Part shown: positions 21,172 through 29,351 of the stretch, in pieces
Numbering within the stretch: position 1 is the first letter of the stretch
How the letters are laid out: each line of letters starts with the position of its first letter
Assembly: GCF_000758325.1 (NCBI RefSeq)
Contig: NZ_CP009459.1
Location: 1,674,001-1,738,000 of the forward strand
Direction: 5' to 3'
Origin: Cedecea neteri
GTDB taxonomy: Bacteria > Pseudomonadota > Gammaproteobacteria > Enterobacterales > Enterobacteriaceae
DNA length: 64,000 bases
Notes under the pieces: model-generated
Told to the model about the DNA's origin: nothing
The model's input: only the letters and a program-made list of their open reading frames with translations
Database searches by the model: none
Position numbers and translations under genes: made by a program

Positions 21172-22863
21172 ATGAACAAACTGAAGAATATGCGCCTTAG
21201 TACCATGCTGGGGGCTGGCTTTGCGCTGGTCATCGCTATTGGATTCTTTGTCGCATTATTTGCCAGAATGCAGTTGGTTTCTGTTGGAAATAACCTTAAT
21301 TATGCCGCTAATGTCCGGCTGGTGAATTTACTGCTGATCGTAAAGATTAAGGATAATATTACGGACAATGCCCACGATATTCGTGATATGGCGTTGTTCA
21401 CCACGCTGCCGCATACCGAAGCCGAGAGTCGGGACTACATTACAAAAACTAACCAGGTGCTCGAAAAGCGTATCGCCGACAACAACGTCCTCTTGAAGCA
21501 GCTGGATAAGGCGCTGAGGCTCAAGCGCTCTCGCGAGCTGTTCGACAACCTGAACAATGTTCGCCCGGCATACTCCCAGGCGCTTCGTAAGGTGATGAGC
21601 GTTAGCGCGGCGGGGCAGTACGATGCCGCTCGTGCATTAGTCATCAGCGAAGTGGTTGGCCCGCAGGCCAGAGTGCTGGATGCGCTCAGCGAGATGATCA
21701 GCGATCATTCCGGTAGCACGGTGGGCATGGCCCGAGGCTATGTTGAAGAAGCGCACTTTGCCGGTAACCTGTTGTTGATTATTACGATTATCAGCGCCGT
21801 GATTGGCTCTTTGATTGCCTGGGGTATCGGGCGAGCGGTGAAAGGCCAGCTCGGTGGCGAACCCGTTTATGCCGTTTCCGTGGCCAAACAAGTTTCTGAG
21901 GGGCAGCTCAATACCGCCGTTGAACTGAAGCAAGGAGACACCAGAAGTCTGCTCGCGGCTATGGATGAGATGCGTAGCCGTTTGCTCGGGGTTGTGCGTG
22001 AAGTGCGAGACAGCAGCCATTCTATCTCCGTGGGGGCCAGTGAGATTGCGGCAGGCAGCACCGACCTCAGCCAACGTACCGAAGAGCAAGCGGCCAGCCT
22101 GCAGGAAACGGCCGCTTCGATGGAACAAATGAGTCAGACAATTCAGCAGAATGCCGAGACGGTGCGCACTGCGACTCGCCTGGCCAACTCTGCCAGCGAA
22201 ACGGCCACGCAAAGCGGGAATGCCGTTAATAATCTGGTGCTGACGATGCGTGAAATTAGCGAAAGCTCACAGAAAATTGGCGACATTATTAGCGTTATTG
22301 ACGGCATCGCATTCCAGACGAACATTCTGGCGCTGAATGCTGCCGTTGAAGCGGCTCGTGCAGGGGAATCCGGACGTGGTTTTGCGGTAGTTGCCGGGGA
22401 AGTTCGCTCGCTGGCACAGCGTTCTGCTTCGGCGGCCAGTGAGATCAAAGTCCTGATTGAGGACAGCATGCGTACGGTAACAAAAGGATCGGATATGGTG
22501 AGTTCGGCGGGAACGACGATCGATGACCTGGTGCAACAGTCCCACCGCGTGGCCGGGCTGATCTCTGAAATTGGCGTGACGACGGAAGAGCAGGGGCAGG
22601 GCATTGCGCAGATCAACGTGGCTATCACTCAACTGGATCAGGTTACGCAGCAGAACGCTGCGCTGGTGGAGGAGTCTGCCAGCGCCGCTGAGAGCCTCAG
22701 CGATCAAGCTACTCGTCTGGTGCAGTTGATGAGTATCTTCAATACCGGGCAGGTCATTGCCGCGGCTAACGCCCGCCAGGTCGAACCTGCACCAACCTCC
22801 AGGATTCGTAAGCCTGCGCTTGCCACGAATGCAGGCAGCTCAGAGCACTGGGAGCAGTTCTAA
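21172..22863 (+). CDS. Methyl-accepting chemotaxis protein
   Basis: 563 aa. TM1 is near residues 13-33, followed by a periplasmic four-helix-bundle ligand domain to about 195, TM2 near 195-215 and HAMP near 215-268. The signalling domain has the conserved hairpin tip [20 protein letters not shown] near 376-395. The C-terminus HWEQF matches the xWxxF docking pentapeptide for CheR/CheB. Ligand unknown. Driven by the sigma-28 promoter at 21041. Confidence 0.95.
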   Translation: MNKLKNMRLSTMLGAGFALVIAIGFFVALFARMQLVSVGNNLNYAANVRLVNLLLIVKIKDNITDNAHDIRDMALFTTLPHTEAESRDYITKTNQVLEKRIADNNVLLKQLDKALRLKRSRELFDNLNNVRPAYSQALRKVMSVSAAGQYDAARALVISEVVGPQARVLDALSEMISDHSGSTVGMARGYVEEAHFAGNLLLIITIISAVIGSLIAWGIGRAVKGQLGGEPVYAVSVAKQVSEGQLNTAVELKQGDTRSLLAAMDEMRSRLLGVVREVRDSSHSISVGASEIAAGSTDLSQRTEEQAASLQETAASMEQMSQTIQQNAETVRTATRLANSASETATQSGNAVNNLVLTMREISESSQKIGDIISVIDGIAFQTNILALNAAVEAARAGESGRGFAVVAGEVRSLAQRSASAASEIKVLIEDSMRTVTKGSDMVSSAGTTIDDLVQQSHRVAGLISEIGVTTEEQGQGIAQINVAITQLDQVTQQNAALVEESASAAESLSDQATRLVQLMSIFNTGQVIAAANARQVEPAPTSRIRKPALATNAGSSEHWEQF

Positions 22864-23031
22864 TCTTCAGCGGCTGCCTGCAGGACGCAGAGCAGCCAAA
22901 TCCGAATGTGGGGGAGGGGAGAAGAGGCCTTAAACGTGACTGACCCTGAAAAAATGAATCAAAATTGGTGGTACATTGAATATCGCGATCTAGAGTCTTA
23001 TTAATTAAGTGCTTAATTTTAAGGATAAATT

Positions 23032-23331
23032 ATGCAAACAGCGATTGATAAAGCATTAGACTTCATTGGCGGTATGAACACCTCGGCCTCCGTGCCACAC
23101 CCTATGGATGAGAGCACCGCGAAGGGAATGTTTAGGTATCTGAAGCAACTGGGCGTCCCGGCAAGTGCTGCCGACGTTACGGCTCGTGGTGTTCAGGAGG
23201 GATGGAACACTGACTTCACAAAAAAAGTTGCCGGTTGGGCAGACAAGGTTGAGTCCGGTAACCGCCTCGTGATTAAAAACCCTGAATATTTTTCTGCTTA
23301 TATGAAGGAAGAGCTTCGGGCGCTGGTGTGA
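23032..23331 (+). CDS. YoaC-like DUF1889 protein
   Basis: 99 aa. The sequence (IDKALDFIGGMNTSAS at the start and NPEYFSAYMKEELRALV at the end) matches what I recall of E. coli YoaC, DUF1889. Function unknown; a small soluble protein. It is monocistronic and ends just before the terminator and attL. Confidence 0.7.
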   Translation: MQTAIDKALDFIGGMNTSASVPHPMDESTAKGMFRYLKQLGVPASAADVTARGVQEGWNTDFTKKVAGWADKVESGNRLVIKNPEYFSAYMKEELRALV

Positions 23332-23359
23332 GCTGGCTACTTCGTCATCATGGTAAGCA

Positions 23360-23391
23360 AAAAGGCTGACGATTTCTCGTCAGCCTTTTTT
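23360..23391. terminator. Original ileX terminator, now stranded beside attL
   Basis: AGGCTGACGA / TCGTCAGCCT stem with T-runs on both sides, so it works in both directions. It terminates the DUF1889 gene on the + strand. On the minus strand it directly follows the displaced tRNA 3' half and was probably the ileX terminator before phage insertion. Confidence 0.8.
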
Positions 23392-23394
23392 GTC

Positions 23395-23441
23395 TGGTGG
23401 CCCCTGCTGGACTTGAACCAGCGACCAAGCGATTATGAGTC
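23395..23441. other. attL core (displaced tRNA 3' half)
   Basis: Identical over 47 bp to 59793-59839, starting TGGTGGCCCC and ending at TTATGAGTC. It contains the anticodon loop, T arm and CCA of ileX but lacks the 5' half, so it is not a functional tRNA. Confidence 0.95.
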
Positions 23442-23535
23442 CCAATCTTAAAGCTTACAAAACAATAAGTTACTTTATTTTCAATGGGTTGCTGTATCGA
23501 ATAATGATAAATATGAAAGCATAGTGAATAGGTCT

Positions 23536-23557
23536 GTTGCCACTTTGCTGCCACTTT
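23536..23557. promoter_or_regulatory. Putative integrase arm-type sites (left)
   Basis: Two tandem 11-mers, GTTGCCACTTT and GCTGCCACTTT, lie 95 bp inside attL. A matching tandem pair lies inside attR at 59706-59727. Paired direct repeats flanking the core are the layout of P2-family Int arm sites. Confidence 0.6.
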
Positions 23558-23564
23558 TGAAGCG

Positions 23565-24782
23565 TTAACTTTTGATGAGGGTGATGAGTGATGATCTTTC
23601 TAGTTGCGAGTGACGATAACCTTCTAATTGATCGAAAAGAACATGGCATTTATTAGAATTGTTCTTTTCTACAATGCTAAATACATCATCTGCAACTTTA
23701 CGAGTATCAAACACTTTCAAAAATCTTTCATAGAAAGTAGCGTAACTATCATAGCTTTTAAAAGTAAGTTGTTCATGTGTTGGGCCTTTGGCAATATTGG
23801 CTGAACCACTTAGGCATTCCACATAATTGTCATTTACGCCACAATAAATCTTTGCATGAAATCGAGTGTTTCTGGTGGCGTCTTCTATAACCTGCGGAGT
23901 AAATTTGAATTTGCTTAAAATTTTATAATCATGAAAAACCGCAGATACTGCATTTTTATAGGAGTTCAATGTTTGGGTTTTAGTAATTATCTTAAGTTTA
24001 TTTGAATTGGATTGGGATATGATATCTCCCCATAGATCCAGTAATTCATGACTTTCGGATCTCGTATGACCGACATAAGGAAATATTAGATAGGTTTTAT
24101 CAAACAAAAGCTCCCATCTAATAATTAATTTTTTTATTAATTCTATAAAATCAGACTTTGTAATGGTTCCATCAATTCTATCTTCTAAAGGAATGCAATT
24201 ATTTATATTTCCGAGTAAAAAATCATCGTCAGAAAAATCGCGATGGTCGAATTCTTTATAGAATAATGCAGAGTGGTTTTTACCACAGTCGCAAGTAAAA
24301 TCTGTTTTAATTATTGATTTTTCAGCATCGTATCCATAACCTGAAATATCTTCAGAGATGTATTGGACAACTTTTCGTCCCCATTCTGGATATTGATCGG
24401 CCATGGTTTCGTAAGCTTTTTTTTCTAAGTTATCATCACAGTCATGGCATTTATAAAGATTGTAAGCTTCAGTGTCGAATTTTGGATTGCTTCTAAAAAT
24501 ATCACCTTTATATTTGAAGTGTACTGTGATTTTTTCTAATTTTGATGGTGGTTCACATTCGTAATCTAAGTAATCTATTTTATCAGCCCCGCTGACAATA
24601 TATGACTCGTCGGGGTTCTTACACGGAATGCCTATCATGTTTTCGCAGCTTTGACATTTTGCGAGGATTTCTCCAATGTCATTTACTACTTGGAATTTTA
24701 GCTCGTGGTAATCAATTACATTATTGCAGTGTGGGCATACACCTTTAAATTTTTTCTTTGTGCTATACATAGTGGCATCCAT
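23565..24782 (-). CDS. Zinc-ribbon/phospholipase-D-fold cargo protein
   Basis: 405 aa. The N-terminal half has four CxxC-type knuckles (CPHC 16-19, CQSC 43-46, CHDC 112-115, CDC 164-166), suggesting two zinc ribbons. The C-terminal half has a single PLD-type motif: HAK at 309-311, then SGSAN at 325-329. PLD-fold domains with one motif dimerise and often act as nucleases. The start directly abuts the int stop (TAA-ATG, no gap) and no good ribosome site is visible, so translation is probably coupled; Met5 is an alternative start. The gene is clearly more AT-rich than int. It is the third gene of the cI-int transcript and should be expressed in the lysogen. I do not recognise a named family. A defence or superinfection-exclusion role is inference. 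Confidence 0.7.
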   Translation of the reverse strand: MDATMYSTKKKFKGVCPHCNNVIDYHELKFQVVNDIGEILAKCQSCENMIGIPCKNPDESYIVSGADKIDYLDYECEPPSKLEKITVHFKYKGDIFRSNPKFDTEAYNLYKCHDCDDNLEKKAYETMADQYPEWGRKVVQYISEDISGYGYDAEKSIIKTDFTCDCGKNHSALFYKEFDHRDFSDDDFLLGNINNCIPLEDRIDGTITKSDFIELIKKLIIRWELLFDKTYLIFPYVGHTRSESHELLDLWGDIISQSNSNKLKIITKTQTLNSYKNAVSAVFHDYKILSKFKFTPQVIEDATRNTRFHAKIYCGVNDNYVECLSGSANIAKGPTHEQLTFKSYDSYATFYERFLKVFDTRKVADDVFSIVEKNNSNKCHVLFDQLEGYRHSQLERSSLITLIKS

Positions 24783-25811
24783 TTAAAGTTTTTTATTGTT
24801 TATCAATGTTAATGGGTTCAGTTTAATTGCTTCATTGAGATGGTCTGGAGCAAAATGAGCATAGCGCATCGTCACTTTGATATCAGTATGCCCAAGGATG
24901 CGCTGTAATACGAGAATGTTCCCGCCGTGCATCATAAAATGGCTCGCAAATGTATGCCTTAAAACATGTGACAGTTGCCCATCTGGCAGGTCGATGCCCG
25001 CGCGTTTAACGGCACCCCGGAATGCAGAATAACATCCGGTAAACACTGGTTTTGATGTTCTTAATTTGGGTAGAACCTCGTACAGTTCTTCACTGATTGG
25101 GACGGCTCGGTTCTTTTTACCTTTTGTTTTGATATACGTGATCTTGCCTGGGTTAATTTGTTTGCCGGTTATGGATTCAGCTTCACCCCATCTTGCGCCA
25201 GTAGCGAGACAGATTTTGACTATGGTCACTAAGTCCTGCGCTCTGCTATTCTCACATTCAGCAAGCAAGAGTTTAACTTCATCCACGGTCAACCAAGCCA
25301 GCTCCGCCTCGTCAATTTTAAACTCCCGGACATTCTCCAGGGGGTTCGGTGCTATCCAATCATCAAGCCTTTTCAGTTCGTTAAACATGGCTCGGAAATA
25401 GGCAAGCTCAAGATTAACTGTGCGTGGGGCAACTGACTTCACACGATCTGAGCGGGTGATTTTTCCGCTTAACCGTTGTTCGCGGTAGGTCGCAAAAAGC
25501 TTTGCGTTAAATTCAGTCGCTAAAGGATTGCCCATAGCCAAGCAGGCAAACTCCATCGCCCCCTTGCGTTTCACTCCATCAGACAGAGTCACACCATGAG
25601 CGTTGAACCATGTTTCAACAAGATCAGTAACGCGCCGTTTGTCTACCATCTCACCCAACCAGGGCTTATCTTGCGCCTGTTCTTTTAAATGACGCTCAAA
25701 GGCCTGGGCCTCTCCTTTGGTGGCAAATTGACGGCGTACTCGTCGTCCGTCCCGACCATTAGGGAATACCTGGGCTTGCCATTTGCCGTTCGAAAGTTTT
25801 GATACAGCCAT
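24783..25811 (-). CDS. int: Prophage tyrosine integrase (P2 type)
   Basis: 342 aa. The catalytic set is complete: Arg207 (GARWGE), a beta-hairpin Lys near 230, His282 and Arg285 (HVLRHTF), His308 (LGHTD) and Tyr317 (MRYAHF). The N-terminal arm-binding domain begins MAVSKLSNGKWQAQV. It recombines attP with the 3' end of ileX. It lies 3 bp after the repressor stop, so cI and int form one leftward operon as in phage 186. Confidence 0.96.
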   Translation of the reverse strand: MAVSKLSNGKWQAQVFPNGRDGRRVRRQFATKGEAQAFERHLKEQAQDKPWLGEMVDKRRVTDLVETWFNAHGVTLSDGVKRKGAMEFACLAMGNPLATEFNAKLFATYREQRLSGKITRSDRVKSVAPRTVNLELAYFRAMFNELKRLDDWIAPNPLENVREFKIDEAELAWLTVDEVKLLLAECENSRAQDLVTIVKICLATGARWGEAESITGKQINPGKITYIKTKGKKNRAVPISEELYEVLPKLRTSKPVFTGCYSAFRGAVKRAGIDLPDGQLSHVLRHTFASHFMMHGGNILVLQRILGHTDIKVTMRYAHFAPDHLNEAIKLNPLTLINNKKL

Positions 25812-25814
25812 TAA

Positions 25815-26435
25815 TTACAAGCTCTGTGTATGGGAGAGCACTTTACCTAACACTTTTATGTCCTGTGATTGGCATTCAAAAGAGGCTCGACCATTCTCAA
25901 TGCGTATACGACCACCAGGGAATCTGAAAACTTCTCTCACGCTGGTTAACCCGTCAATTTCAATTAGCCACCACCCATCATTGATTTCGCCATCGTGGCT
26001 ATCGACTAAATAGACTGAGTTTTCGAACGTTACTAAGAAAGGGGCGAATAGGCCTGGAGGGATAAGGCTACTGTCATAAATCATTTCATTTTGTGATGTT
26101 ACAACACCATTTGTGATGATGAGGTGTTTGAGCGTCTTAGTAATCGCTTCACTCTCATCCTCAAACATTACCCCATCACCAGCTGCTAACCACAAGAGCG
26201 AAGCTCCTGTCTCAAGGCTACAAATTATTGCCCAATCAGAGGGAAACGTATTCCGAGCGTAGCGATTAGCCATGGTGCTCTGTGATATTCCAAGGTGATT
26301 GCAGAGCGCCTGGCGGGTAGTGAATCCGTAGGCTTTCAGGATGCGCTCAATGACAGGTTGGCCACCTTTGTTCTGCATAATCTCGTTTCGCAGTTTTTGT
26401 GGTATGTGGTGTTTTGTGATGTTATTAATTGACAT
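25815..26435 (-). CDS. cI: 186-type CI repressor
   Basis: 206 aa as drawn. The N-terminal helix-turn-helix (PVIERILKAYGFTTRQALC, then LGISQSTMANRYARNTFP) and the C-terminal multimerisation domain (GWWLIEIDGLTSVREVFRFP; DIKVLGKV at the end) follow 186 CI. A shorter start at 26378 (187 aa, MQNKGGQPVIE, preceded by GAGA) is at least as plausible. If it is right, the TTTTGTGAT repeats lie upstream of the gene. Maintains lysogeny and is likely counteracted by the SOS-regulated gene at 35605. Confidence 0.88.
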   Translation of the reverse strand: MSINNITKHHIPQKLRNEIMQNKGGQPVIERILKAYGFTTRQALCNHLGISQSTMANRYARNTFPSDWAIICSLETGASLLWLAAGDGVMFEDESEAITKTLKHLIITNGVVTSQNEMIYDSSLIPPGLFAPFLVTFENSVYLVDSHDGEINDGWWLIEIDGLTSVREVFRFPGGRIRIENGRASFECQSQDIKVLGKVLSHTQSL

Positions 26436-26449
26436 TGGCGTTTTGTGAT
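26395..26449. promoter_or_regulatory. Putative CI operator cluster
   Basis: TTTTGTGGT at 26395-26403, TTTTGTGAT at 26412-26420 and TTTTGTGAT at 26441-26449 repeat in direct orientation at the cI/cox boundary. Two further TTGTGAT copies lie inside cI at 26089-26097 and 26109-26117. Direct repeats at the switch region suggest repressor sites. Confidence 0.5.
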
Positions 26450-26474
26450 CCTATTCTCCGTTGTGTGAAGCAAC

Positions 26475-26529
26475 GAATAGTAAATAACAGTCTCGAATAG
26501 TGTAGAGACAACCCAAACTGAGGAATAGT
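26475..26529. promoter_or_regulatory. GAATAGT direct repeats before cox/apl
   Basis: GAATAGT at 26475, 26495 and 26523, at 20- and 28-bp intervals, in the early promoter region. Related GAATA-A/G sequences occur beside attL (23499, 23526). These fit Cox/Apl-type binding sites, which are direct repeats found both at the switch and at att (inference). Confidence 0.4.
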
Positions 26530-26534
26530 GCATC

Positions 26535-26771
26535 ATGAAAAGCAATTTTACAATGCGTCCCAGCATCAATCTTGTGGTGTCTGAGCCTTACATCACACTG
26601 GATGAGTTTTGCCGCCGTACCGGCTACAAGCCAAGCTATGCCCGCCAGATGATCCGTGAGAATCGCTTGCCAATCAGAAAGAAAGCGGGTGTTAACAGCC
26701 TCATCGAAATCAACATGTTTGCTTTGACGATGGAAGCAGCGCAGGGCTGCGAAGTCGTAATGCAAGCCTGA
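26535..26771 (+). CDS. Cox/Apl-like excisionase and switch regulator
   Basis: 78 aa, MerR/Xis-like helix-turn-helix (ITLDEFCRRTGYKPSYARQM, then ENRLPIRKKAG). It is the first rightward gene opposite cI, the position of P2 cox and 186 apl. Such proteins repress the lysogenic promoter and direct excision by Int. Start ATG at 26535 after a weak GAGGAAT site. Confidence 0.8.
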   Translation: MKSNFTMRPSINLVVSEPYITLDEFCRRTGYKPSYARQMIRENRLPIRKKAGVNSLIEINMFALTMEAAQGCEVVMQA

Positions 26772-26805
26772 TAGTTCCATTCTGGGATAGAAAAGGACTC
26801 TCAAC

Positions 26806-27315
26806 ATGTTTGATTTTCGTGTTTCCAAACATCCGCACTTTGACGAAGCCTGCCGGGCTTTTGCGATTAAGCACAACATGGTGAAGTTGGCCGCTGACGC
26901 TGGGATGAATGCTCAGACACTGCGTAACAAGCTCAACCCAGAACAGCCTCACCAGTTCACCTGCGCTGAAATCTGGCTGCTGACCGATCTCACTGAGGAT
27001 GCCGGGCTTGTCGATGGTTTCCTTGCTCAGATTCACTGCCTACCGTGCGTCCCGACAAACGAAGTGGCTAAAGAGAACATGGGCCAGTATGTGATGGGCG
27101 CAGTTGCAGAGATTGGCAAGGTCGCCGCTGGCGCTGTTTCCGGGGATGCCAAAACTGTTGCCGGTCGTAGGGCGATCATAGGTAGCGTCAATTCCGTAGT
27201 CCGGATGATGTCGCTGACTGCGGTGGCGTTACAGGCTCGCCTACAGGTTAATCCTGCAATGGCCGGAGCGTTGGACACAATGACAGGCCTGGGTGCCTCG
27301 TTTGGTTTGATGTGA
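26806..27315 (+). CDS. cII: 186-type CII regulatory protein
   Basis: 169 aa, the size of 186 CII. The DNA-binding part has FAIKHNMVKLAADAGMNAQ-TLRNKLNPEQPHQF near residues 23-55. The second half (VMGAVAEIGKVAAGAVSGDA, QARLQVNPAMAGALD) is the oligomerisation region typical of the family. CII activates transcription for establishing lysogeny. Confidence 0.88.
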   Translation: MFDFRVSKHPHFDEACRAFAIKHNMVKLAADAGMNAQTLRNKLNPEQPHQFTCAEIWLLTDLTEDAGLVDGFLAQIHCLPCVPTNEVAKENMGQYVMGAVAEIGKVAAGAVSGDAKTVAGRRAIIGSVNSVVRMMSLTAVALQARLQVNPAMAGALDTMTGLGASFGLM

Positions 27316-27325
27316 GGTGCAGCTG

Positions 27326-27523
27326 ATGAACAAAGAACCGTCTTTTGCATCGCTCCTGGTAAGGCAGAGTCCGTCCATGCACTACGGTCACGGCTGGATT
27401 ATGGGGAAAGAGGGCAAGCGTTGGCACCCGGCCTCATCGCAATCTGAACTGCTGGCGCAGCTCTCCACCAAAAAGCGGAGGATGCCATGGCTATTGAAGG
27501 CGATACGGCGACTGTTTCACTAA
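27326..27523 (+). CDS. Fil-like (DUF2724) phage protein
   Basis: 65 aa from Met at 27326. GHGWIMGKEGKRWHP near residues 19-33 is the conserved core of the phage filamentation (Fil/DUF2724) family as I recall it. In 186, Fil delays host division after induction. It follows cII by 10 bp, and its 3' end overlaps the next gene by 37 bp. Confidence 0.65.
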   Translation: MNKEPSFASLLVRQSPSMHYGHGWIMGKEGKRWHPASSQSELLAQLSTKKRRMPWLLKAIRRLFH

Positions 27524-27828
27524 GCAGTGGTGAACGGGCAGAGGGGTTGAATCGTATAGCAGAAATAAGGTCCAGAGTTTTTGGAATGAATATTGAGCCA
27601 GAGCTTGAGCGCTTTATTGACGATATGCGTAATCCATTAGCAGTAAATAACAGGGAGAATCAACGCGCATTAGCAGCCATTTATTATATGGCAAAAATTC
27701 CAGCAGAGCGTCACGGCGTTCATTTAAGTGAACTGACTACTGACGAAAAGCGGGAGTTGATAAAAGCAATGAATCATTTTCGTGCAGTGGTGAGCTTATT
27801 TCCCAAACGGCTAACCATGCCGAACTAA
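27487..27828 (+). CDS. Phage protein, DUF5347-like
   Basis: 113 aa, soluble, helical; the pattern RIAEIRSRVFGMNIEPELER is what I recall for DUF5347, a family seen in P2-like phages after the Fil gene. No function is known. It overlaps the previous gene. Confidence 0.6.
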   Translation: MAIEGDTATVSLSSGERAEGLNRIAEIRSRVFGMNIEPELERFIDDMRNPLAVNNRENQRALAAIYYMAKIPAERHGVHLSELTTDEKRELIKAMNHFRAVVSLFPKRLTMPN

Positions 27829-27894
27829 TCCATCAATGAAACAAATGGCGTAAACCCGCCGGGCATTCTTTTGCCCAAAACAGGAGAAATACAA

Positions 27895-28122
27895 ATGCGA
27901 AATATTCAGGTACGTGAATTTCAGGTTGATAACGATGCGCTGGGGACGTTGTTGAGTCGGGCAAAGAACGAAGAGCGTCAAGCTCGCGCAGCTGCCGTTT
28001 CTATTCGCCTTGAAGCTCTGGCAACTCACATCACTAACAAAGGTATGGATGGTAAAGAAGCCGCAGAACTGCTGCGCCGCGAAGCCATTCGTTTTGAGCA
28101 TGAAGCACAGGAGCTGCACTAA
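27895..28122 (+). CDS. Phage protein, DUF2732-like
   Basis: 75 aa from the ATG at 27895, with an ACAGGAGAAAT ribosome site; an in-frame ATG at 27871 is rejected. A helical protein with LLSRAKNEERQARAAAVSIR. It is a P2-like early gene of unknown role. It overlaps the next start by one base (TAATG), so the two are translationally coupled. Confidence 0.65.
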   Translation: MRNIQVREFQVDNDALGTLLSRAKNEERQARAAAVSIRLEALATHITNKGMDGKEAAELLRREAIRFEHEAQELH

Positions 28123-28349
28123 TGGCTGATTCAATGGACCTCGTACAGCAGCGCGTTGAAGAAGATCGCCTGCTCCACATCAATAACGCCCGCGCCAAAA
28201 CGCCGGGCGCTTCTCGTGTGCTTTGTATTGATTGCGATGCACCTATCCCGCCAGCACGCCGCCGCGCCGTTCCGGGCGTGCAGTGCTGCGTCACCTGTCA
28301 GGAAATTTCAGAGCTGAAAGGTAAGCACTACAACGGAGGTGCTGTGTGA
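28122..28349 (+). CDS. TraR/DksA-type zinc finger protein
   Basis: 75 aa. The C4 zinc finger is visible as CIDC near residues 35-38 and CVTC near 56-59. It corresponds to the P2 Orf82/TraR-like proteins that bind RNA polymerase through its secondary channel. The N-terminal helix is QQRVEEDRLLHINNARAK. Confidence 0.82.
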   Translation: MADSMDLVQQRVEEDRLLHINNARAKTPGASRVLCIDCDAPIPPARRRAVPGVQCCVTCQEISELKGKHYNGGAV

Positions 28350-28480
28350 ACAATGCTGAAATGTTGAAGTGTAAGCGTAAGAAATACTCGTTCGGCGCGG
28401 TCATTTTCATTCTTGTAGGACTGATGATTGGTATTGCTGCAGGCGGTGCGCTGTTTTCGCTGGTTGCGGAGGGGCTATGA
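28346..28480 (+). CDS. Tiny membrane protein (44 aa)
   Basis: GTG start overlapping the previous stop (GTGA) and TGA stop overlapping the dam start (ATGA). The product has a basic start (KCKRKK) and one hydrophobic segment (VIFILVGLMIGIAAGGALF). Both overlaps point to translational coupling and so to a real gene. Function unknown. Confidence 0.6.
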   Translation: MNNAEMLKCKRKKYSFGAVIFILVGLMIGIAAGGALFSLVAEGL

Positions 28481-29349
28481 GCACAATCCTTAAATGGGCT
28501 GGAAATAAAACCGCCATCATGCCTGAACTGAAAACGTATCTGCCTGCAGGTCCGCGACTGGTTGAACCTTTCGCGGGTTCTTGTGCTGTGATGATGGCGA
28601 CAGACTATCCTCATTATCTTGTCGCAGATGTCAACCCAGACTTAATTAATCTGTATCGTACTATTGCGCAAGATACAGAAAGCTTTATTGATCTTGCAAA
28701 AGCGGTATTTCAAAGTTTTGTTGTTGCTGAAAATTATTACCGTGTGCGAGAAGTTTTTAATCATGATAAGAAATTAGACCGTCTTCACCGTGCGGTATAT
28801 TTCCTTTATCTGAATCGACATTGTTACCGTGGATTATGCCGCTACAACCAAAGTGGGGTTTTTAATGTTCCTTATGGGAATTATAAAAAGCCATATTTTC
28901 CTGAGAATGAAGTTCGCGCATTTGCTCAGAAAGCAAAGCGAGCCACTTTTGTCTGTGCAAGTTATGAAGAAACGTTGGCAATGGTTAAGCGTGGCGATGT
29001 TGTTTATTGCGATCCGCCATACGACGAAACTTTTACGGGTTATCACACAAAAGGATTTGATGAGGATAACCAGTACCACCTTGCCTCAATACTTCTTCAT
29101 CTTTCCTCGCTGGGGCACAGTGTTGTCGTGTCCAATAGTGACACTCAGCTAACGCGCTCTCTTTATCGTGATCTTAAAATCTTTGAGCTTGATGCAAAGC
29201 GGAGCATGGGCGTAGCAGGGGGGGAAGCAAAAACCGCCAGGGAAATTATCGCCGTCTCTAAATCATCTTGTGCCGTTATCAATGAAGGGCCGTTGTATGG
29301 CGTTGATTATGCCGCAGGCGCAGCTCCAATTCAGGGGGCTGGGTTCTAG
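28477..29349 (+). CDS. dam: Phage DNA adenine methylase (Dam type)
   Basis: 290 aa. The AdoMet site LKWAGNK (residues 5-11), VEPFAGSCAVMM near 29-40 and catalytic DPPYDETFTGY near 179-189 are intact. The D12-class family methylates GATC adenine. It would mark phage DNA and possibly act on the host. It overlaps the tiny membrane ORF and lies 2 bp before the DpdA-like gene. More AT-rich than the late genes. Confidence 0.93.
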   Translation: MSTILKWAGNKTAIMPELKTYLPAGPRLVEPFAGSCAVMMATDYPHYLVADVNPDLINLYRTIAQDTESFIDLAKAVFQSFVVAENYYRVREVFNHDKKLDRLHRAVYFLYLNRHCYRGLCRYNQSGVFNVPYGNYKKPYFPENEVRAFAQKAKRATFVCASYEETLAMVKRGDVVYCDPPYDETFTGYHTKGFDEDNQYHLASILLHLSSLGHSVVVSNSDTQLTRSLYRDLKIFELDAKRSMGVAGGEAKTAREIIAVSKSSCAVINEGPLYGVDYAAGAAPIQGAGF

Positions 29350-29351
29350 TT

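Noticed and set aside
23395-23441. Second tRNA-Ile gene at attL
   Set aside because: Only the 3' 47 bases are present; no D arm or 5' acceptor strand follows.
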